From positions 1-64,000 of the forward strand of contig VGCZ01000002.1 of NCBI GenBank assembly GCA_016869975.1: 64,000 nt of DNA, given 5' to 3'. Shown one piece after another: positions 55,331 through 64,000 of this stretch (position 1 is its first letter; each line of letters opens with the position of its first letter). The DNA comes from Alphaproteobacteria bacterium. GTDB lineage: Bacteria > Pseudomonadota > Alphaproteobacteria > Reyranellales > Reyranellaceae. The notes under the pieces are model-generated. The model had not been told where the DNA came from. It saw nothing but the letters and a program-made list of their open reading frames with translations, and searched no databases. The translations under genes and the position numbers were made by a program.

Positions 55331-55627
55331 ATGTTCCGCTTTCGTCAGATCATCACCCCCGTCGTCTTCGCCCTGGTGTTCGGCTATTTCGGCTATCACC
55401 TGATGCATGGCGAGCGCGGCGTGCTGGCGCTGCTGCAATTGCGGCAGGAGGTGGCGCGCGCCGAGGCCACCTTGGCCGAGACCGAAGCCACCAAGCGCAT
55501 CTGGGAACGCCGCGTCGCGGCATTGCGCAGTCAGAGCCTAGACCCCGACATGATCGACGAGCGCGCCCGGGCGCTGCTGCACATGGCCTGGCCGGACGAC
55601 ATCGTCGTCTTCACACCGTCGCGCTGA
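55331..55627 (+). CDS. ftsB: FtsB/DivIC-family septum formation protein
   Basis: A 98-residue bitopic membrane protein of the divisome core. One helix (about 7-26: ITPVVFALVFGYFGYHLMHG) is followed by a coiled coil (about 32-65: LLQLRQEVARAEATLAETEATKR) and the conserved C-terminal LDPDMIDERARALL. ATG 55331 is preferred; GTG 55310 adds seven residues without a ribosome site. In relatives it lies between eno and pdhA, as here, though both junctions now carry extra genes. Confidence 0.9.
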   Translation: MFRFRQIITPVVFALVFGYFGYHLMHGERGVLALLQLRQEVARAEATLAETEATKRIWERRVAALRSQSLDPDMIDERARALLHMAWPDDIVVFTPSR

Positions 55628-55727
55628 TACGACCCGTCCCTTGCGCCGCGTAGCGCCCGCCCCTATTGAAGGGGCGGGGTGTCGAAACCGAACGACGCCG
55701 GACGGACCACAATTCGGGAGGCAATCT

Positions 55728-56702
55728 ATGAAGACGATCATCCGTCGCGGCCTGCTGGCCGCAACGGCGCTTGTGGCAATGGCCGGCGTGGCCGGCGTGG
55801 TGGCACAGCCCAAGAGCATGACCTTGGGCACGGCCTCGGTCGGCGGCACCTATTTCATCTACGGCGGCGTGGTCGCCAAGATCCTGACCGACAAGCTCGG
55901 CGTCCAGGTCTCGACGCAGCAGACCCAGGGTCCGAACCAGAACGTGCTGCTGGTCGACGACCAGAAGATCGAGTTGGGCATGACCACGATGGGCGTGGCG
56001 CTGCAGGCTTGGACCGGCTCGGCGGAGTGGACCAAGGGCAAGAAGTTCAGCAACATCCGCGCGCTGTTTCCGATGTACGACACGCCGCTGCAATGCGTGG
56101 CGCTGAAGAAGTCGGGCATCACCAGCTTCAAGCAGCTCGACGGCAAGACGGTCGGCGTCGGCCCGCGCGCCGGGACACCCGGCACTTATTTCCCGCTGAT
56201 CTTCAATACGCTGGGCATGAAGGCGACGATCCGCAACGGCCAGGGCGCCGACATGGGCGGCCAGCTCGGCGACGGCATCCTCGACGCCTTCTGCTTCGGC
56301 GCCGGCCTGCCGATCCCGATCTTCTCGCAGATCGATGCCGAGAAGGAGGCGGTGTTCTTCACCTGGACCGACGAGGAGCGCGCCAAGGTGCGCGCTGCCA
56401 TGCCGGAGTTCTCCGAGGCGGTGATCCCCAAGGGCACCTACAAGCAGCAGACCGCCGACCAGAAGACGCTCGGCCTCTACAATTTCGGCATCGCCCACAA
56501 GGACCTGCCCAACGACGTCGCTTACAACGTGGTCAAGGCGATCCTCGAGAACAACGCGGCCATGGTACAGGGTCATGAATCGGCCAAGGAAACGATCGCG
56601 GCCAACGCCACCCGCAATTCCTTCCTGCCGTTCCATCCCGGCGCAGTGAAGTACTACAACGAGAAGGGCATCAAGCTCGATCCGGCGACCATCCCGAAGT
56701 GA
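55728..56702 (+). CDS. TAXI-family TRAP transporter solute-binding subunit
   Basis: A 324-residue periplasmic binding protein. The signal peptide is about residues 1-27 (LLAATALVAMAGVAGVVA). The mature protein begins MTLGTASVGGTYFIYGGVVAKI (in part), the TAXI hallmark GGTY, with later TVGVGPRAGTPGTYFPLI and a C-terminal LPFHPGAVKYYNEKGI that is nearly invariant in the family. The start ATG 55728 is preceded by GGGAGGCAATCT. It pairs with the TRAP permease downstream but is separated from it by a terminator hairpin. Substrate unknown, probably an organic acid or amino acid. Confidence 0.93.
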   Translation: MKTIIRRGLLAATALVAMAGVAGVVAQPKSMTLGTASVGGTYFIYGGVVAKILTDKLGVQVSTQQTQGPNQNVLLVDDQKIELGMTTMGVALQAWTGSAEWTKGKKFSNIRALFPMYDTPLQCVALKKSGITSFKQLDGKTVGVGPRAGTPGTYFPLIFNTLGMKATIRNGQGADMGGQLGDGILDAFCFGAGLPIPIFSQIDAEKEAVFFTWTDEERAKVRAAMPEFSEAVIPKGTYKQQTADQKTLGLYNFGIAHKDLPNDVAYNVVKAILENNAAMVQGHESAKETIAANATRNSFLPFHPGAVKYYNEKGIKLDPATIPK

Positions 56703-56726
56703 TGGCGAGGCGCTGACACATCGGCG

Positions 56727-56757
56727 AACGCCCGCTCCCCAAGGGGCGGGCGTTTTG
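56727..56757 (+). terminator. Terminator or attenuating hairpin between TAXI and TRAP permease genes
   Basis: AACGCCCGC, T, CCCC at 56727-56740 pairs with GGGGCGGGCGTT at 56743-56754 with one bulged base, followed by TTTTGCT. Placed between the binding protein and its permease, it would give much more binding protein than permease. Confidence 0.75.
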
Positions 56758-56832
56758 CTATTCAAGGGCGAGGGAAGCGCGGCGGCCCAGTCGACGGAAG
56801 ACCGACGGCCGCATCCGGGGACGGGTGGATTC

Positions 56833-58884
56833 ATGGCGAATGTGAACGCGGCGGGCGACGCGCGCGAGGTTGGCGCGGTCGATGTCGACGAGCTGGAGCA
56901 TGCCGGCGGCAGGCGGCAGCACCGGCGTTGGGAGCGACCGCTGTTCTTCTGGCTATGCGCCGCTTTCACCGGCTTTCATCTCTGGATCCTGGTCGGCCCG
57001 GTCGTCCTCAAGCAGATCGACGCCCTGATCGGCGGCCAGATCCTCTACAAGGCGATTGCGCCCAACCTCGACCAGGAGCTGTTTCGCGCCATCCACCTGG
57101 CGTGGGGCGCGACCCTGGGCTTCGGCTTCTTCACCATCCTCAAAGGCCGCGGTCGCGACGGCGTGCCCTGGTACGACTGGCTGTTCATGCTCGGCGCCGT
57201 CGCTTGCGCTGTCTACATGTGGCGCAATCTCGACGACCTGCAGATGAATCAGGGCGCGGTCTACGACCTGCCCGACCTGCTCTACAGCCTGGTCGGCCTG
57301 GTCGTGCTGTTCGAGTTCACGCGGCGCACCGCCGGCAACGCGCTCACCATCATCGCCGCGATCTTCATGCTCTACGCCATGGTCGGGCACATCTTCCCGG
57401 AATCCTGGGCGCTCTATCACAACAAGTCGTTGAAGGATCTGTGGTTCGCTTTCCCCTACATCTTCAGCAATCTCGGCGTCTTCGGCTCGACGCTCGAGGT
57501 GTCGTCGACCTTTATCATCATGTTCACCGCCTTCGCCGCCTTCCTCACGCGCTCGCGCGCCGGCGAATACTTCAATGACCTCGCGGTGTCGCTGGTCGGA
57601 TGGGCTCGCGGCGGCCCGGCCAAGGTCGCCGTGCTGTCCGGCGTGATGTTCGGCTCCGTGAGCGGCTCCTCGGTCGCCAACGTCGTGGCCTCTGGTTCGG
57701 TGACCATCCCGATGATGCGGCGCGTCGGCTACGACCGCGCCACGGCCGGCGCGATCGAGGCGACGTCCTCGACCGGCGGGCAGATCACGCCGCCGGTGCT
57801 GGGCGCCGCCGCCTTCCTGATGGCCGAGGCGACGGGCATCAAGTACGCCGAGATCGCCGCGGCGGCGATCATCCCGTGCCTGCTCTTCTATGTCGCCTGC
57901 TACGCGCATTGCGACCTGCACGCGGCCAAGCACGGGCTGCGCGGCATCCCGCGCGCCGAGCTGCCGCCGATCCGGCCGCTGCTGATGCGGCTCTACATGA
58001 TCGCGCCCATTGCGGTGCTGATCTGGGCCTTCGTCAGTGGCTACTCCGCCTTCCTGGCGGCCGGGCTCGGCATGGGGCTGTGCGTCCTGGTGAGCTGGTT
58101 CAACGGCCTGAAGCGCGAGTCCGGCGGGCGCCTGACCTGGCGGCGCGGCGACGACGTGATGGGCGGCAAGGCGATCATCGAGGCGCTGGAGATCGGCGCC
58201 AAGGATAGCATCCAGCTCGTTTCGGTCTGCGCCGCCGCCGGCATCATCGTCGGCGTCATCGCGCTCACCGGTATCGGCGGCCGCTTCGCGCAGATCATGC
58301 AGGCCATCGCCGGCCAGAACCAGTTGCTGGCGATGTTCTTCACCATGGTGATCGTCGTCATCCTCGGCATGGGCATGCCAACGACGGCGGCTTACGCCAT
58401 CGCCGCCGCCGTGGTCGCGCCCGGCCTGCAGCAGATCGGCGTGCCCAAGCTGGTCGCCCACATGTTCATCTTCTATTTCGCGGTCTTGTCGGCGATCACC
58501 CCGCCGGTCGCGGTGGCCTCGATCGCCGCCGCTGGCATGGCGAAGGCCGATCCCTGGCGAACGTCCTGGATCGCGGTGAAGATGGGCCTGGCGACGTTCA
58601 TCGTGCCGTTCATGTTCTTCTACAGTCCGCTGCTGCTGGGGCAGGGCGACTTCATCGAGGTCGCTCATGTCACGCTGACGGCGATGATCGGCGTGTGGCT
58701 CCTGGCCTGCGCGACCGAGGGCTGGTTTACCGAGAGACTGGCGCTCGTCCCGCGGATCCTGTTCGGGATCGCGGCGCTGGCACTGATCACGCCCGGCACC
58801 ATCACCGATTTGATTGGGGTCGCTCTCGCGGTTGCGGCATGGGCGGCGCAACGCTTCTACTACCGCGCGCGGATGGCGACCTGA
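56833..58884 (+). CDS. TRAP transporter fused permease (4TM-12TM), TAXI type
   Basis: A 683-residue fusion of the small (DctQ-like, 4 helices, about residues 40-190) and large (DctM-like, about 200-660) TRAP permease subunits, normal for TAXI systems. Large-subunit landmarks are FGSVSGSSVANVVASGS, SSTGGQITPPVLGAAAFLMAE, and ILGMGMPTTAAYAI with YFAVLSAITPPVAVAS. The start ATG 56833 (MANVNA) avoids the upstream frame that begins in the terminator. It imports the ligand of the TAXI protein using an ion gradient. Confidence 0.93.
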   Translation: MANVNAAGDAREVGAVDVDELEHAGGRRQHRRWERPLFFWLCAAFTGFHLWILVGPVVLKQIDALIGGQILYKAIAPNLDQELFRAIHLAWGATLGFGFFTILKGRGRDGVPWYDWLFMLGAVACAVYMWRNLDDLQMNQGAVYDLPDLLYSLVGLVVLFEFTRRTAGNALTIIAAIFMLYAMVGHIFPESWALYHNKSLKDLWFAFPYIFSNLGVFGSTLEVSSTFIIMFTAFAAFLTRSRAGEYFNDLAVSLVGWARGGPAKVAVLSGVMFGSVSGSSVANVVASGSVTIPMMRRVGYDRATAGAIEATSSTGGQITPPVLGAAAFLMAEATGIKYAEIAAAAIIPCLLFYVACYAHCDLHAAKHGLRGIPRAELPPIRPLLMRLYMIAPIAVLIWAFVSGYSAFLAAGLGMGLCVLVSWFNGLKRESGGRLTWRRGDDVMGGKAIIEALEIGAKDSIQLVSVCAAAGIIVGVIALTGIGGRFAQIMQAIAGQNQLLAMFFTMVIVVILGMGMPTTAAYAIAAAVVAPGLQQIGVPKLVAHMFIFYFAVLSAITPPVAVASIAAAGMAKADPWRTSWIAVKMGLATFIVPFMFFYSPLLLGQGDFIEVAHVTLTAMIGVWLLACATEGWFTERLALVPRILFGIAALALITPGTITDLIGVALAVAAWAAQRFYYRARMAT

Positions 58885-59057
58885 TGCGGGTCAGCAAGAA
58901 TGTTTCTGCCGCCGCGCGGCGTTTCGCAACAAACCGTGCGCCACGATGCGCCGGGAAGTAGGACAAGAGTTTTTCCTAGGCAGATCAATGTCTCTTCATC
59001 ACAGTCGGGTATGAATTCGGGGACAAGAGCTTAGCGTTCGTGTCGGGAGGACAGCCG
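58885..59057. promoter_or_regulatory. pdhA upstream region with 60-bp-spaced direct repeat
   Basis: This 173-base gap before pdhA is lower in GC than its flanks. GGACAAGAG occurs at 58961 and again at 59021, exactly 60 bases apart. The second copy ends 28 bases before the pdhA ATG. It probably holds the pdh promoter, and the repeats may bind a regulator; neither can be proven here. Confidence 0.4.
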
Positions 59058-60113
59058 ATGGCCAAAGCAGCCGCCGCCAAGTCGAAACCGTCCGTATCGG
59101 CCGAGTCGCCCAGGACCGGCGACAACAGCGTCACTCCCGAACAGCTCCGACAATTCTATCGCGACATGCTGCTGATCCGGCGCTTCGAGGAGCGCGCGGG
59201 GCAGCTCTACGGCATGGGTCTCATCGGCGGCTTCTGCCACCTCTATATCGGCCAGGAAGCCGTCGTCGTCGGCATGCAGTCGACCATCGACAGCTCGAAG
59301 GACGCCGTGCTGACCAGCTATCGCGACCACGGGCACATGCTGGCCTGCGGCATGGATCCGCGCGGCGTGATGGCCGAGCTCACCGGGCGCTCTGGCGGCT
59401 ACTCGCGCGGCAAGGGCGGCTCGATGCACATGTTCTCGAAGGAGCGAAATTTCTACGGCGGCCACGGCATCGTCGGCGCCCAGGTACCGATCGGCACCGG
59501 CCTGGCCTTCGCCCGCAAGTATCGTGGCGAGAATAGTGTCTCGCTGACCTATTTCGGCGACGGCAGCGCCAACCAGGGCCAGGTCTACGAGGCGATGAAC
59601 ATGGCGGCCCTGTGGAAGCTGCCGGTGGTCTACATCATCGAGAACAACAAGTACGGCATGGGCACCTCGGTCGAGCGCGCTTCGGCCGTCGTCGATCTCT
59701 ACAAGCACGGCCAGTCCTTCGGCATTCCCGGCGAGCAGGTCGACGGCATGGATGTCATCGCCGTCAAGGCCGCCGGCGAGCGCGCGGTCGAGCATGGGCG
59801 CGCGGGCAAGGGACCGTATGTGCTGGAGATGCTGACATATCGCTATCGCGGCCACTCGATGAGCGATCCCGGCAAGTACCGCTCCAAGGAGGAGGTCGAG
59901 AAGATGCGCGGCGAGCGCGATCCGATCGAGCGCCTGAAGAAGCGCATGACCGAGACCAAGGCGATCGACGAGGCGCGGCTCAAGGCGCTCGACGCCGAGG
60001 TGCGGCGCATCGTGGCGGACGCCGCCGAGTTCGCCACCACCAGTCCGGAGCCCGATCCCAAGGAGCTGTGGACCGACGTGCTGGTGGAAAGCAAACCGGC
60101 GCAAGCCGCCTAA
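59058..60113 (+). CDS. pdhA: Pyruvate dehydrogenase E1 component, alpha subunit
   Basis: The alpha subunit of the thiamine-diphosphate-dependent E1 that decarboxylates pyruvate. The 351-residue product has GGFCHLYIGQEA, GGSMHMFS, the TPP-magnesium motif YFGDGSANQGQVYEAMNMA and YRYRGHSMSDPGKYR, the phosphorylation-loop equivalent. The N-terminal 30 residues are an Ala/Lys/Ser-rich extension. The start is ATG 59058 behind GGGAGGACAGCCG. First gene of the pdhA-pdhB-pdhC-lpd operon. Confidence 0.96.
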   Translation: MAKAAAAKSKPSVSAESPRTGDNSVTPEQLRQFYRDMLLIRRFEERAGQLYGMGLIGGFCHLYIGQEAVVVGMQSTIDSSKDAVLTSYRDHGHMLACGMDPRGVMAELTGRSGGYSRGKGGSMHMFSKERNFYGGHGIVGAQVPIGTGLAFARKYRGENSVSLTYFGDGSANQGQVYEAMNMAALWKLPVVYIIENNKYGMGTSVERASAVVDLYKHGQSFGIPGEQVDGMDVIAVKAAGERAVEHGRAGKGPYVLEMLTYRYRGHSMSDPGKYRSKEEVEKMRGERDPIERLKKRMTETKAIDEARLKALDAEVRRIVADAAEFATTSPEPDPKELWTDVLVESKPAQAA

Positions 60114-60140
60114 CGCATCGATCGGAACAGGTCCCCAGTC

Positions 60141-61499
60141 ATGGCCATCAACGTCCTCATGCCGGCGCTATCGCCGACGATGACCGAAGGCAAGCTCGCC
60201 AAGTGGCACGTCAAGGAAGGCGACAAGGTCACCGCCGGCATGGTGATCTGCGAGATCGAGACCGACAAGGCGACCATGGAGGTCGAGGCTGTCGACGAAG
60301 GCGTCGTCGGCAAGATCCTGATCACTGAGGGCACCGAGAACGTCGCCGTCAACACGCCGATCATGGTGCTGGCCGAAGAGGGCGAGCGCGTCGACGCTGC
60401 ACCCGCGCCGGCGGCGAAGCGCGAGCAGAAGACCGAGGCGCCGGCACTGGCCGCGCCCGCCGTCGCCAGCGCGCCGCCCGCCACTCCACTGGCGTCAGAG
60501 CCGGAATGGACTGGCGCCACCAAGAAGTTGACGGTGCGCGAGGCCCTGCGCGACGCCATGGCCGAGGAGATGCGCGCCGACGAGAACGTCTTTCTGATGG
60601 GCGAGGAGGTCGCGCAGTACCAGGGCGCCTACAAGGTGAGCCAGGGGCTACTCGACGAGTTCGGCGCCCGACGCGTGATCGACACGCCGATCACCGAGCA
60701 CGGTTTCGCCGGCCTCGGAGTCGGCGCCGCTTTCGGTGGGCTCAAACCCATCGTCGAGTTCATGACCTTCAACTTCGCCATGCAGGCGATCGACCAGATC
60801 ATCAACTCGGCAGCCAAGACCAACTACATGTCGGGCGGCCAGATGGGCTGCCCGATCGTCTTTCGCGGGCCCAACGGAGCGGCCTCGCGCGTCGCCGCGC
60901 AGCATTCCCAGTGCTACGCCAGCTGGTATGCGCATTGCCCGGGCCTGAAGGTCGTGGCGCCGTGGAGCGCGGCCGACGCCAAAGGTCTGCTCAAGGCCGC
61001 GATCCGCGACCCCAACCCGATCATCTTCCTCGAGAACGAGATCATGTACGGGCAGAGCTTCGAGGTGCCCGACAGCGCCGACTTCGTCCTGCCGATCGGC
61101 CGCGCCAAGGTCGAGCGACCAGGCAAGCACGTCACCATCGCCGCCTTCTCGATCATGGTCGGCAAGGCGCTGCAGGCGGCCGAGGAACTGGCCAAGGACG
61201 GCATCGAGGCCGAGGTGATCAACCTGCGTTCGCTACGACCGCTCGATACCGAGACGATCGTCGAATCGGTGAAGCGCACCAACCGCCTGGTGTCGGTCGA
61301 AGAGGGCTGGCCCTTCGCCGGCATCGGCTCGGAGCTGGCGGCGCTGATGATGGAGCAGGCCTTCGACTGGCTCGACGCGCCGGTCAAGCGCGTCACCGGG
61401 CTCGACATCCCGCTGCCTTACGCGGCCAATCTCGAGAAGCTGTCGCTGCCGCAGGCCCCCGATATCGTCGCCGCCGCCAAGGCGGTCCTCTATCGCTGA
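60141..61499 (+). CDS. pdhB: Pyruvate dehydrogenase E1 component, beta subunit with N-terminal lipoyl domain
   Basis: The beta subunit completes the E1 active site. It is 452 residues because of an N-terminal lipoyl domain (about 1-80) with lipoyl-Lys43 in [10 protein letters not shown], then an Ala/Pro linker (about 85-125) and the E1-beta domain ([51 protein letters not shown]). A lipoyl domain on E1-beta is characteristic of alphaproteobacteria. 27 bases after pdhA and 12 before pdhC. The lipoyl segment is nearly identical to that of pdhC, a likely result of duplication or gene conversion. Confidence 0.96.
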   Translation: MAINVLMPALSPTMTEGKLAKWHVKEGDKVTAGMVICEIETDKATMEVEAVDEGVVGKILITEGTENVAVNTPIMVLAEEGERVDAAPAPAAKREQKTEAPALAAPAVASAPPATPLASEPEWTGATKKLTVREALRDAMAEEMRADENVFLMGEEVAQYQGAYKVSQGLLDEFGARRVIDTPITEHGFAGLGVGAAFGGLKPIVEFMTFNFAMQAIDQIINSAAKTNYMSGGQMGCPIVFRGPNGAASRVAAQHSQCYASWYAHCPGLKVVAPWSAADAKGLLKAAIRDPNPIIFLENEIMYGQSFEVPDSADFVLPIGRAKVERPGKHVTIAAFSIMVGKALQAAEELAKDGIEAEVINLRSLRPLDTETIVESVKRTNRLVSVEEGWPFAGIGSELAALMMEQAFDWLDAPVKRVTGLDIPLPYAANLEKLSLPQAPDIVAAAKAVLYR

Positions 61500-61511
61500 C
61501 GGGGGCGCGCC

Positions 61512-62795
61512 ATGGCGATCAACATCCTCATGCCGGCGCTGTCGCCGACCATGACCGAGGGCAAGCTGGCGAAGTGGTACGTCAAGGAAGGCGACACGGT
61601 CAGCGCGGGCAAGGTCATCTGCGAGATCGAGACCGACAAGGCGACCATGGAGGTCGAAGCGGTCGACGAGGGCGTCATCGGCAAGATCGTCGTGCCCGAG
61701 GGCACCGAAGGCGTCGCGGTCAACGCGGTGATCGCGATCCTGGTCGAGGAAGGCGAGGCGGTGCCGGCCGGCGATGCGAAGCCCGCCGCGCCCACACCTG
61801 CCGCGAAGCCGGCGCCCGCCGCCGCAGCACCCGCTCCGACTCCCGCGCCGACGCCCCCAGTCGGCGGGTCGGCGAAGACTCACGAGGGCGGCCGTATCTT
61901 CGCGTCGCCCCTGGCGAAGCGGCTCGCGGCCGAGTCCGGACTCGATCTCGCGAAGATCAGCGGCTCGGGCCCGCATGGCCGCATCGTCAAGGAGGACGTC
62001 GAGCAGGCCGCCAAGGCGGGAACCGCGAAGCCCGCGCCGAAAGCGGCACCGGCGCCCGCCGCCACCAAGGAACCGTCGGCACCGCAATTCGTCGTACCGG
62101 GCGAGGCGACGACCAGGATCCCGCACACCTCGATCCGCAAGGTCATCGCGCGCCGCATGACCGAGTCCAAGCAGACGGTGCCGCATTTCTACCTGACGGT
62201 GGATTACGAGATCGACGCGCTCCTGGAAGCGCGCAAGGCGATCAACGCGCTGGCCGAGAAGAGCAAAGGCAGCAAGGTCTCGGTCAACGATATGGTGATC
62301 AAGGCCTGCGCCATGGCGCTGCGCGATCACCCCGACGTCAACGCCTCGTGGAGCGAGGAGGCGATGATCCAGTACAACACGGTCGACATCGCCGTGGCGG
62401 TGGCGACCGATCGCGGCCTGGTGACGCCGATCGTGCGCAACGCCGACCTCAAGGGCCTGGGCCGCATCGCCACCGACATGAAGGACCTCGCCGCGCGCGC
62501 CCGCGAGGGCAAGCTGAAGCTCGACGAGTTCCAGGGCGGCGGCTTCACCATCTCCAATCTCGGCATGTACGGCATCAAGGACTTCCTCGCCATCATCAAC
62601 CCGCCGCAGGCTGCCATCCTCGCGGTCGGCGCCGGCGAGGAGCGCGTCGTGGTGCGTAACGGCCAGATGGTGATCCGCAACGTCATGAGCTGCTCGCTCT
62701 CGGTCGATCACCGCGTCGTCGACGGCGCGCTCGGCGCCACCTTCCTGCAAACGCTGCGCTCGTACATCGAGCAGCCAGCGACGATGTTGCTGTAG
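61512..62795 (+). CDS. pdhC: Pyruvate dehydrogenase E2 component (dihydrolipoyl acetyltransferase)
   Basis: E2 transfers the acetyl group from lipoate to CoA and forms the complex core. The 427-residue product has one lipoyl domain (about 1-78, Lys43), a Pro/Ala linker, the peripheral-subunit-binding domain (about 125-160, [20 protein letters not shown]), a second linker and the catalytic domain (about 200-427) with His400 in [10 protein letters not shown]. Start ATG 61512. It is 9 bases before lpd. Confidence 0.96.
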   Translation: MAINILMPALSPTMTEGKLAKWYVKEGDTVSAGKVICEIETDKATMEVEAVDEGVIGKIVVPEGTEGVAVNAVIAILVEEGEAVPAGDAKPAAPTPAAKPAPAAAAPAPTPAPTPPVGGSAKTHEGGRIFASPLAKRLAAESGLDLAKISGSGPHGRIVKEDVEQAAKAGTAKPAPKAAPAPAATKEPSAPQFVVPGEATTRIPHTSIRKVIARRMTESKQTVPHFYLTVDYEIDALLEARKAINALAEKSKGSKVSVNDMVIKACAMALRDHPDVNASWSEEAMIQYNTVDIAVAVATDRGLVTPIVRNADLKGLGRIATDMKDLAARAREGKLKLDEFQGGGFTISNLGMYGIKDFLAIINPPQAAILAVGAGEERVVVRNGQMVIRNVMSCSLSVDHRVVDGALGATFLQTLRSYIEQPATMLL

Positions 62796-62804
62796 GGGGT
62801 CGCG

Positions 62805-64000
62805 ATGGCCGACACCAGCTTCGACCTTATCGTCGTCGGCAGCGGACCGGGCGGCTACGTCACCGCGATCCGCGCGTCGCAGCTCGGCATGAAGACGGCG
62901 ATTGTCGAGCGCGAGTTGCTGGGCGGCATCTGCCTGAACTGGGGCTGCATCCCGACCAAGGCGCTGCTGCGCTCGGCCGAGGTCTATCACCTGATGAAGC
63001 ATGCCGACGCCTATGGGCTGTCGGCGAGCGGCGTGGCGTTCGACGCCAGGAAGGTCGTCGAGCGCAGCCGCAAGGTCGCGGGTCAGCTCAACGGCGGCGT
63101 GACCTTTCTGATGAAGAAGCACAAGATCGCGGTCTTCATGGGCAACGCCAAGCTCGACGGCGTCGCCGGCGGTCTGCGCAAGGTCGCGGTCGCCGGCAAG
63201 GACGGCAAGAGCACCGCGCTGACGGCCAAGAATGTGATCCTCGCCACCGGCGCGCGGGCACGCGAGCTGCCGGGCATGGAGGCCGACGGCAAGCTGATCT
63301 GGACCTATCGCGAGGCGATGGTGCCGCTTGCGATGCCGAAATCGCTGCTGGTGATCGGCTCGGGCGCGATCGGCATCGAGTTCGCCAGCTTCTATCGCAC
63401 CTTCGGCGCCGAGGTGACCGTGGTCGAGGTGATGGACCGCGTGTTGCCCGTGGAGGACGCGGACATCTCCGCCTTCGCCCGCAAGGCGTTCGAGAAGCAG
63501 GGCATGAAGATCATGACCAGCGCCACGGTGAAGGCATTGACGAAGGGCGCCAATTCCGTGACCGCTACGGTCGAGATCGGCGGCAAGACGCAGGACATCA
63601 CCGTCGAGCGCGTGATCTCCGCCGTGGGCATCGTCGGCAATGTCGAGAACCTCGGGCTGGAAGGCACCAAGGTGAAGGTCGACCGCACGCATGTCGTGGT
63701 CGATGGCTGGGGTGCCACGGGCGAGCCCAATGTCTACGCCATTGGCGATCTCACCGGCCCGCCCTGGCTGGCGCACAAGGCGAGCCACGAGGGCGTCACT
63801 TGCGTCGAGAAGATCGCCGGCGTCAAAGGCGTGCATCCCTTCGAGACCAAGAACATCCCGGGTTGCACCTACTGCCATCCGCAGGTCGCCAGCGTCGGCC
63901 TGACCGAGGCGGCGGCCAAGGCGGCCGGGCACCAGGTCAAGGTCGGCCGCTTCCCGTTCATCGGCAACGGCAAGGCGATCGCGCTGGGCGAGGCCGAGGG
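62805..64000 (+). CDS. lpdA: Dihydrolipoyl dehydrogenase (E3), 3'-truncated by window edge
   Basis: E3 reoxidises dihydrolipoamide with FAD and NAD. The frame starts at ATG 62805 (MADTSFDLIVVG) and is open to the end of the window, giving about 398 of roughly 465 residues. FAD motif GSGPGGY, redox Cys43/Cys48 in GGICLNWGCIPTKALL, NAD motif VIGSGAIGIEFASFY and the second FAD motif NVYAIGDLTG are all present. The C-terminal interface domain with the catalytic His-Glu lies beyond the edge. Confidence 0.95.
   Translation, partial: MADTSFDLIVVGSGPGGYVTAIRASQLGMKTAIVERELLGGICLNWGCIPTKALLRSAEVYHLMKHADAYGLSASGVAFDARKVVERSRKVAGQLNGGVTFLMKKHKIAVFMGNAKLDGVAGGLRKVAVAGKDGKSTALTAKNVILATGARARELPGMEADGKLIWTYREAMVPLAMPKSLLVIGSGAIGIEFASFYRTFGAEVTVVEVMDRVLPVEDADISAFARKAFEKQGMKIMTSATVKALTKGANSVTATVEIGGKTQDITVERVISAVGIVGNVENLGLEGTKVKVDRTHVVVDGWGATGEPNVYAIGDLTGPPWLAHKASHEGVTCVEKIAGVKGVHPFETKNIPGCTYCHPQVASVGLTEAAAKAAGHQVKVGRFPFIGNGKAIALGEAE

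Noticed and set aside
61233-63932. Antisense open frame of 899 codons across the pdh genes
   Set aside because: It is opposite strongly supported pdhB, pdhC and lpd, has the Asp/Arg/His-rich composition of GC-driven shadow frames, and shows no domain.

Overview
This is a high-GC chromosomal window (roughly two-thirds G+C by eye) from an alphaproteobacterium. The backbone is the conserved alphaproteobacterial order dxr-rseP-bamA-(lpxD)-fabZ-(lpxA-lpxI-lpxB)-gltA-gltX-comEC-lexA-moeA-moaC-trpC-trpD-trpG-trpE-ppiD-tpiA-secG-pyrG-(kdsA)-eno-ftsB-pdhA-pdhB-pdhC-lpd. Names in brackets are expected but absent here. The GTTC-N7-GTTC LexA box, the lipoyl domain on PDH E1-beta and the accessory gene content (TRAP-TAXI, LLM oxidoreductases, EamA exporters, acyl-CoA genes) fit a Rhodospirillales-like or Reyranella-like organism. 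The genus is a guess.

Layout. 0-5.3 kb: isoprenoid (dxr), RseP protease, BamA and FabZ. 5.3-6.1 kb: glyoxalase I and a tiny membrane protein, where lipid A genes normally sit. 6.1-15.6 kb: gltA, gltX, comEC, lexA, moeA-moaC-trpC-trpD. 15.7-26.8 kb: first accessory block, with a papain-like protein, hydrolase/LLM pair, GST, SDR, LysR, DUF1127 plus a fused double ABC exporter, and a PLP sulfur amino acid enzyme coupled to trpG. 27.4-44.0 kb: second accessory block, with an XRE-cupin/GNAT/EamA operon, orphan binding protein, second EamA, YibQ-like deacetylase, amidase, acyl-CoA synthetase, HpcH aldolase, two acyl-CoA dehydrogenases, a YjfL-YgiB-YgiC-type operon, and BadH-like SDR plus enoyl-CoA hydratase. 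44.0-50.7 kb: trpE, ppiD, tpiA, secG, pyrG. 50.8-52.8 kb: a DJ-1/PfpI protein, a decayed MAPEG gene and an LLM oxidoreductase, where kdsA is expected. 52.9-64 kb: eno, a cupin/GNAT pair, ftsB, a TRAP-TAXI transporter, and the PDH complex running off the right edge.

The main observation is a pattern. The backbone order is intact, but all the lipid A/Kdo genes expected at two separate places (lpxD, lpxA-lpxI-lpxB, kdsA) are missing, and unrelated genes fill two of the three junctions. This raises the possibility of an alphaproteobacterium with reduced or absent lipopolysaccharide, or with relocated lpx genes; only the whole genome can decide. Other points of interest are a stand-alone papain-like protein with a Gln19/Cys25/His154/Asp174 arrangement, a minimal glutathionylspermidine-synthase-like membrane operon, a sharp AT-rich patch inside trpC, and a tryptophan cluster split into three pieces by two catabolic or transport islands.

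No rRNA, tRNA, CRISPR array, prophage or transposase was seen. Most starts were reassigned inward from the longest frame on the basis of family length and Shine-Dalgarno sequences.
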